From contig NC_092647.1 in assembly GCF_039555335.1 (NCBI RefSeq), forward strand, positions 7,067,459-7,131,458: a DNA stretch of 64,000 bases, read 5' to 3'. Below the pieces are notes generated by a model. That model saw nothing but the letters and a program-made list of their open reading frames with translations. It searched no databases and was not told the DNA's origin. How positions within the stretch are numbered: position 1 is the first letter of the stretch; each line of letters opens with the position of its first letter. Source of the stretch: Amphiura filiformis (Eukaryota > Echinodermata > Ophiuroidea > Amphilepidida > Amphiuridae). This document shows positions 63,732 to 64,000 of the stretch, one piece after another. The position numbers and the translations under genes are program-made.

Positions 63732-63838
63732 AAGCTTAAATTTTACTCTAACTAAAGCACTTCAGGCTATAGTCTTTCACATGGTATTTTTGTACACCGT
63801 TGGGCATTGCATTCATGCAAAAAGTATATAGAATTGTT
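63732..63838. repeat. Dispersed repeat, copy 2 (see 30826)
   Basis: AAAGCACTTCAGGCTATAGT, CACATGGTATTTTTGTACAC and GGGCATTGCATTCATGCAAA match 30826-30935. Confidence 0.65.
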
Positions 63839-63858
63839 TTGCGCTTGTCTGGTTTCAG

Positions 63859-63977
63859 CTTTGATACTACGACGTCTTCTGTTGGCCGTTCCATTACGAC
63901 CATCAATGGTGTTACTAGTGTGGATCTATACTACTGGTCCATCTTAATAAGTGTGAACAGGGACTACGCCACAACAG
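63859..63977 (+). CDS. DUF4430 / transcobalamin C-terminal-like domain, second exon (gene continues beyond window)
   Basis: Acceptor TGGTTTCAG, donor GTATTT. Encodes FDTTTSSVGRSITTINGVTS followed by DLYYWSILISVNRDYATT. This matches the core of the domain: G-x-x-I-T-x-I-N-G then Y-W. It leaves phase 1, and at least one more exon is expected to the right. Confidence 0.8.
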
Positions 63978-64000
63978 GTATTTCAAATGCGTTTTTTCTC

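Overview
The window is eukaryotic and intron-rich, AT-rich and full of transposable elements. It carries two intact spliced metabolic genes and the ends of two cell-surface genes. Penelope-like elements, several LINE clades, many fold-back MITEs and tRNA-derived SINEs, and a homologue of isoamyl acetate-hydrolysing esterase 1, point to a marine invertebrate. I lean to a non-vertebrate deuterostome such as a hemichordate or echinoderm; the species is not determined. All exon models were built by reading splice sites and phases by eye.

Layout. (1) 18-1162 (+): last two exons of a single-pass membrane protein. (2) 1163-5833: intergenic, MITEs. (3) 5834-23584 (-): a complete nine-exon mitochondrial acyl-CoA dehydrogenase (434 codons). 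Its introns hold a 66-bp minisatellite split by a MITE that carries nuclear-receptor DR1 sites, a SINE pair, a large inverted-repeat element and a twin-primed LINE. (4) 23585-24643: a head-to-head intergenic promoter region. (5) 24644-32990 (+): a complete SGNH/GDSL esterase of the IAH1 family. Exon 3 is duplicated (3a and 3b) and the phases force use of exactly one copy. (6) 32991-45030: intergenic retroelement field with a Penelope-type GIY-YIG cassette bounded by inverted repeats, a LINE nested in a REL-type LINE, a foldback array and a second Penelope element with inverted repeats. (7) 45031-64000 (+): a cluster of three related first exons (45031, 48991, 59024), each encoding an acidic tail plus one membrane segment and all ending in phase 1. 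They are followed at 61834 by a Kunitz exon and at 63459 and 63859 by two exons of a transcobalamin-C-terminal-like (DUF4430) domain. The gene runs off the right edge.

How the genes relate. The dehydrogenase (beta-oxidation type) and the esterase share an upstream region and may be co-regulated. The right-hand cluster is the most novel part: a membrane-anchored Kunitz plus DUF4430 protein with candidate alternative first exons. Two clusters of histone-type 3' stem-loops lie in introns with no histone gene nearby.
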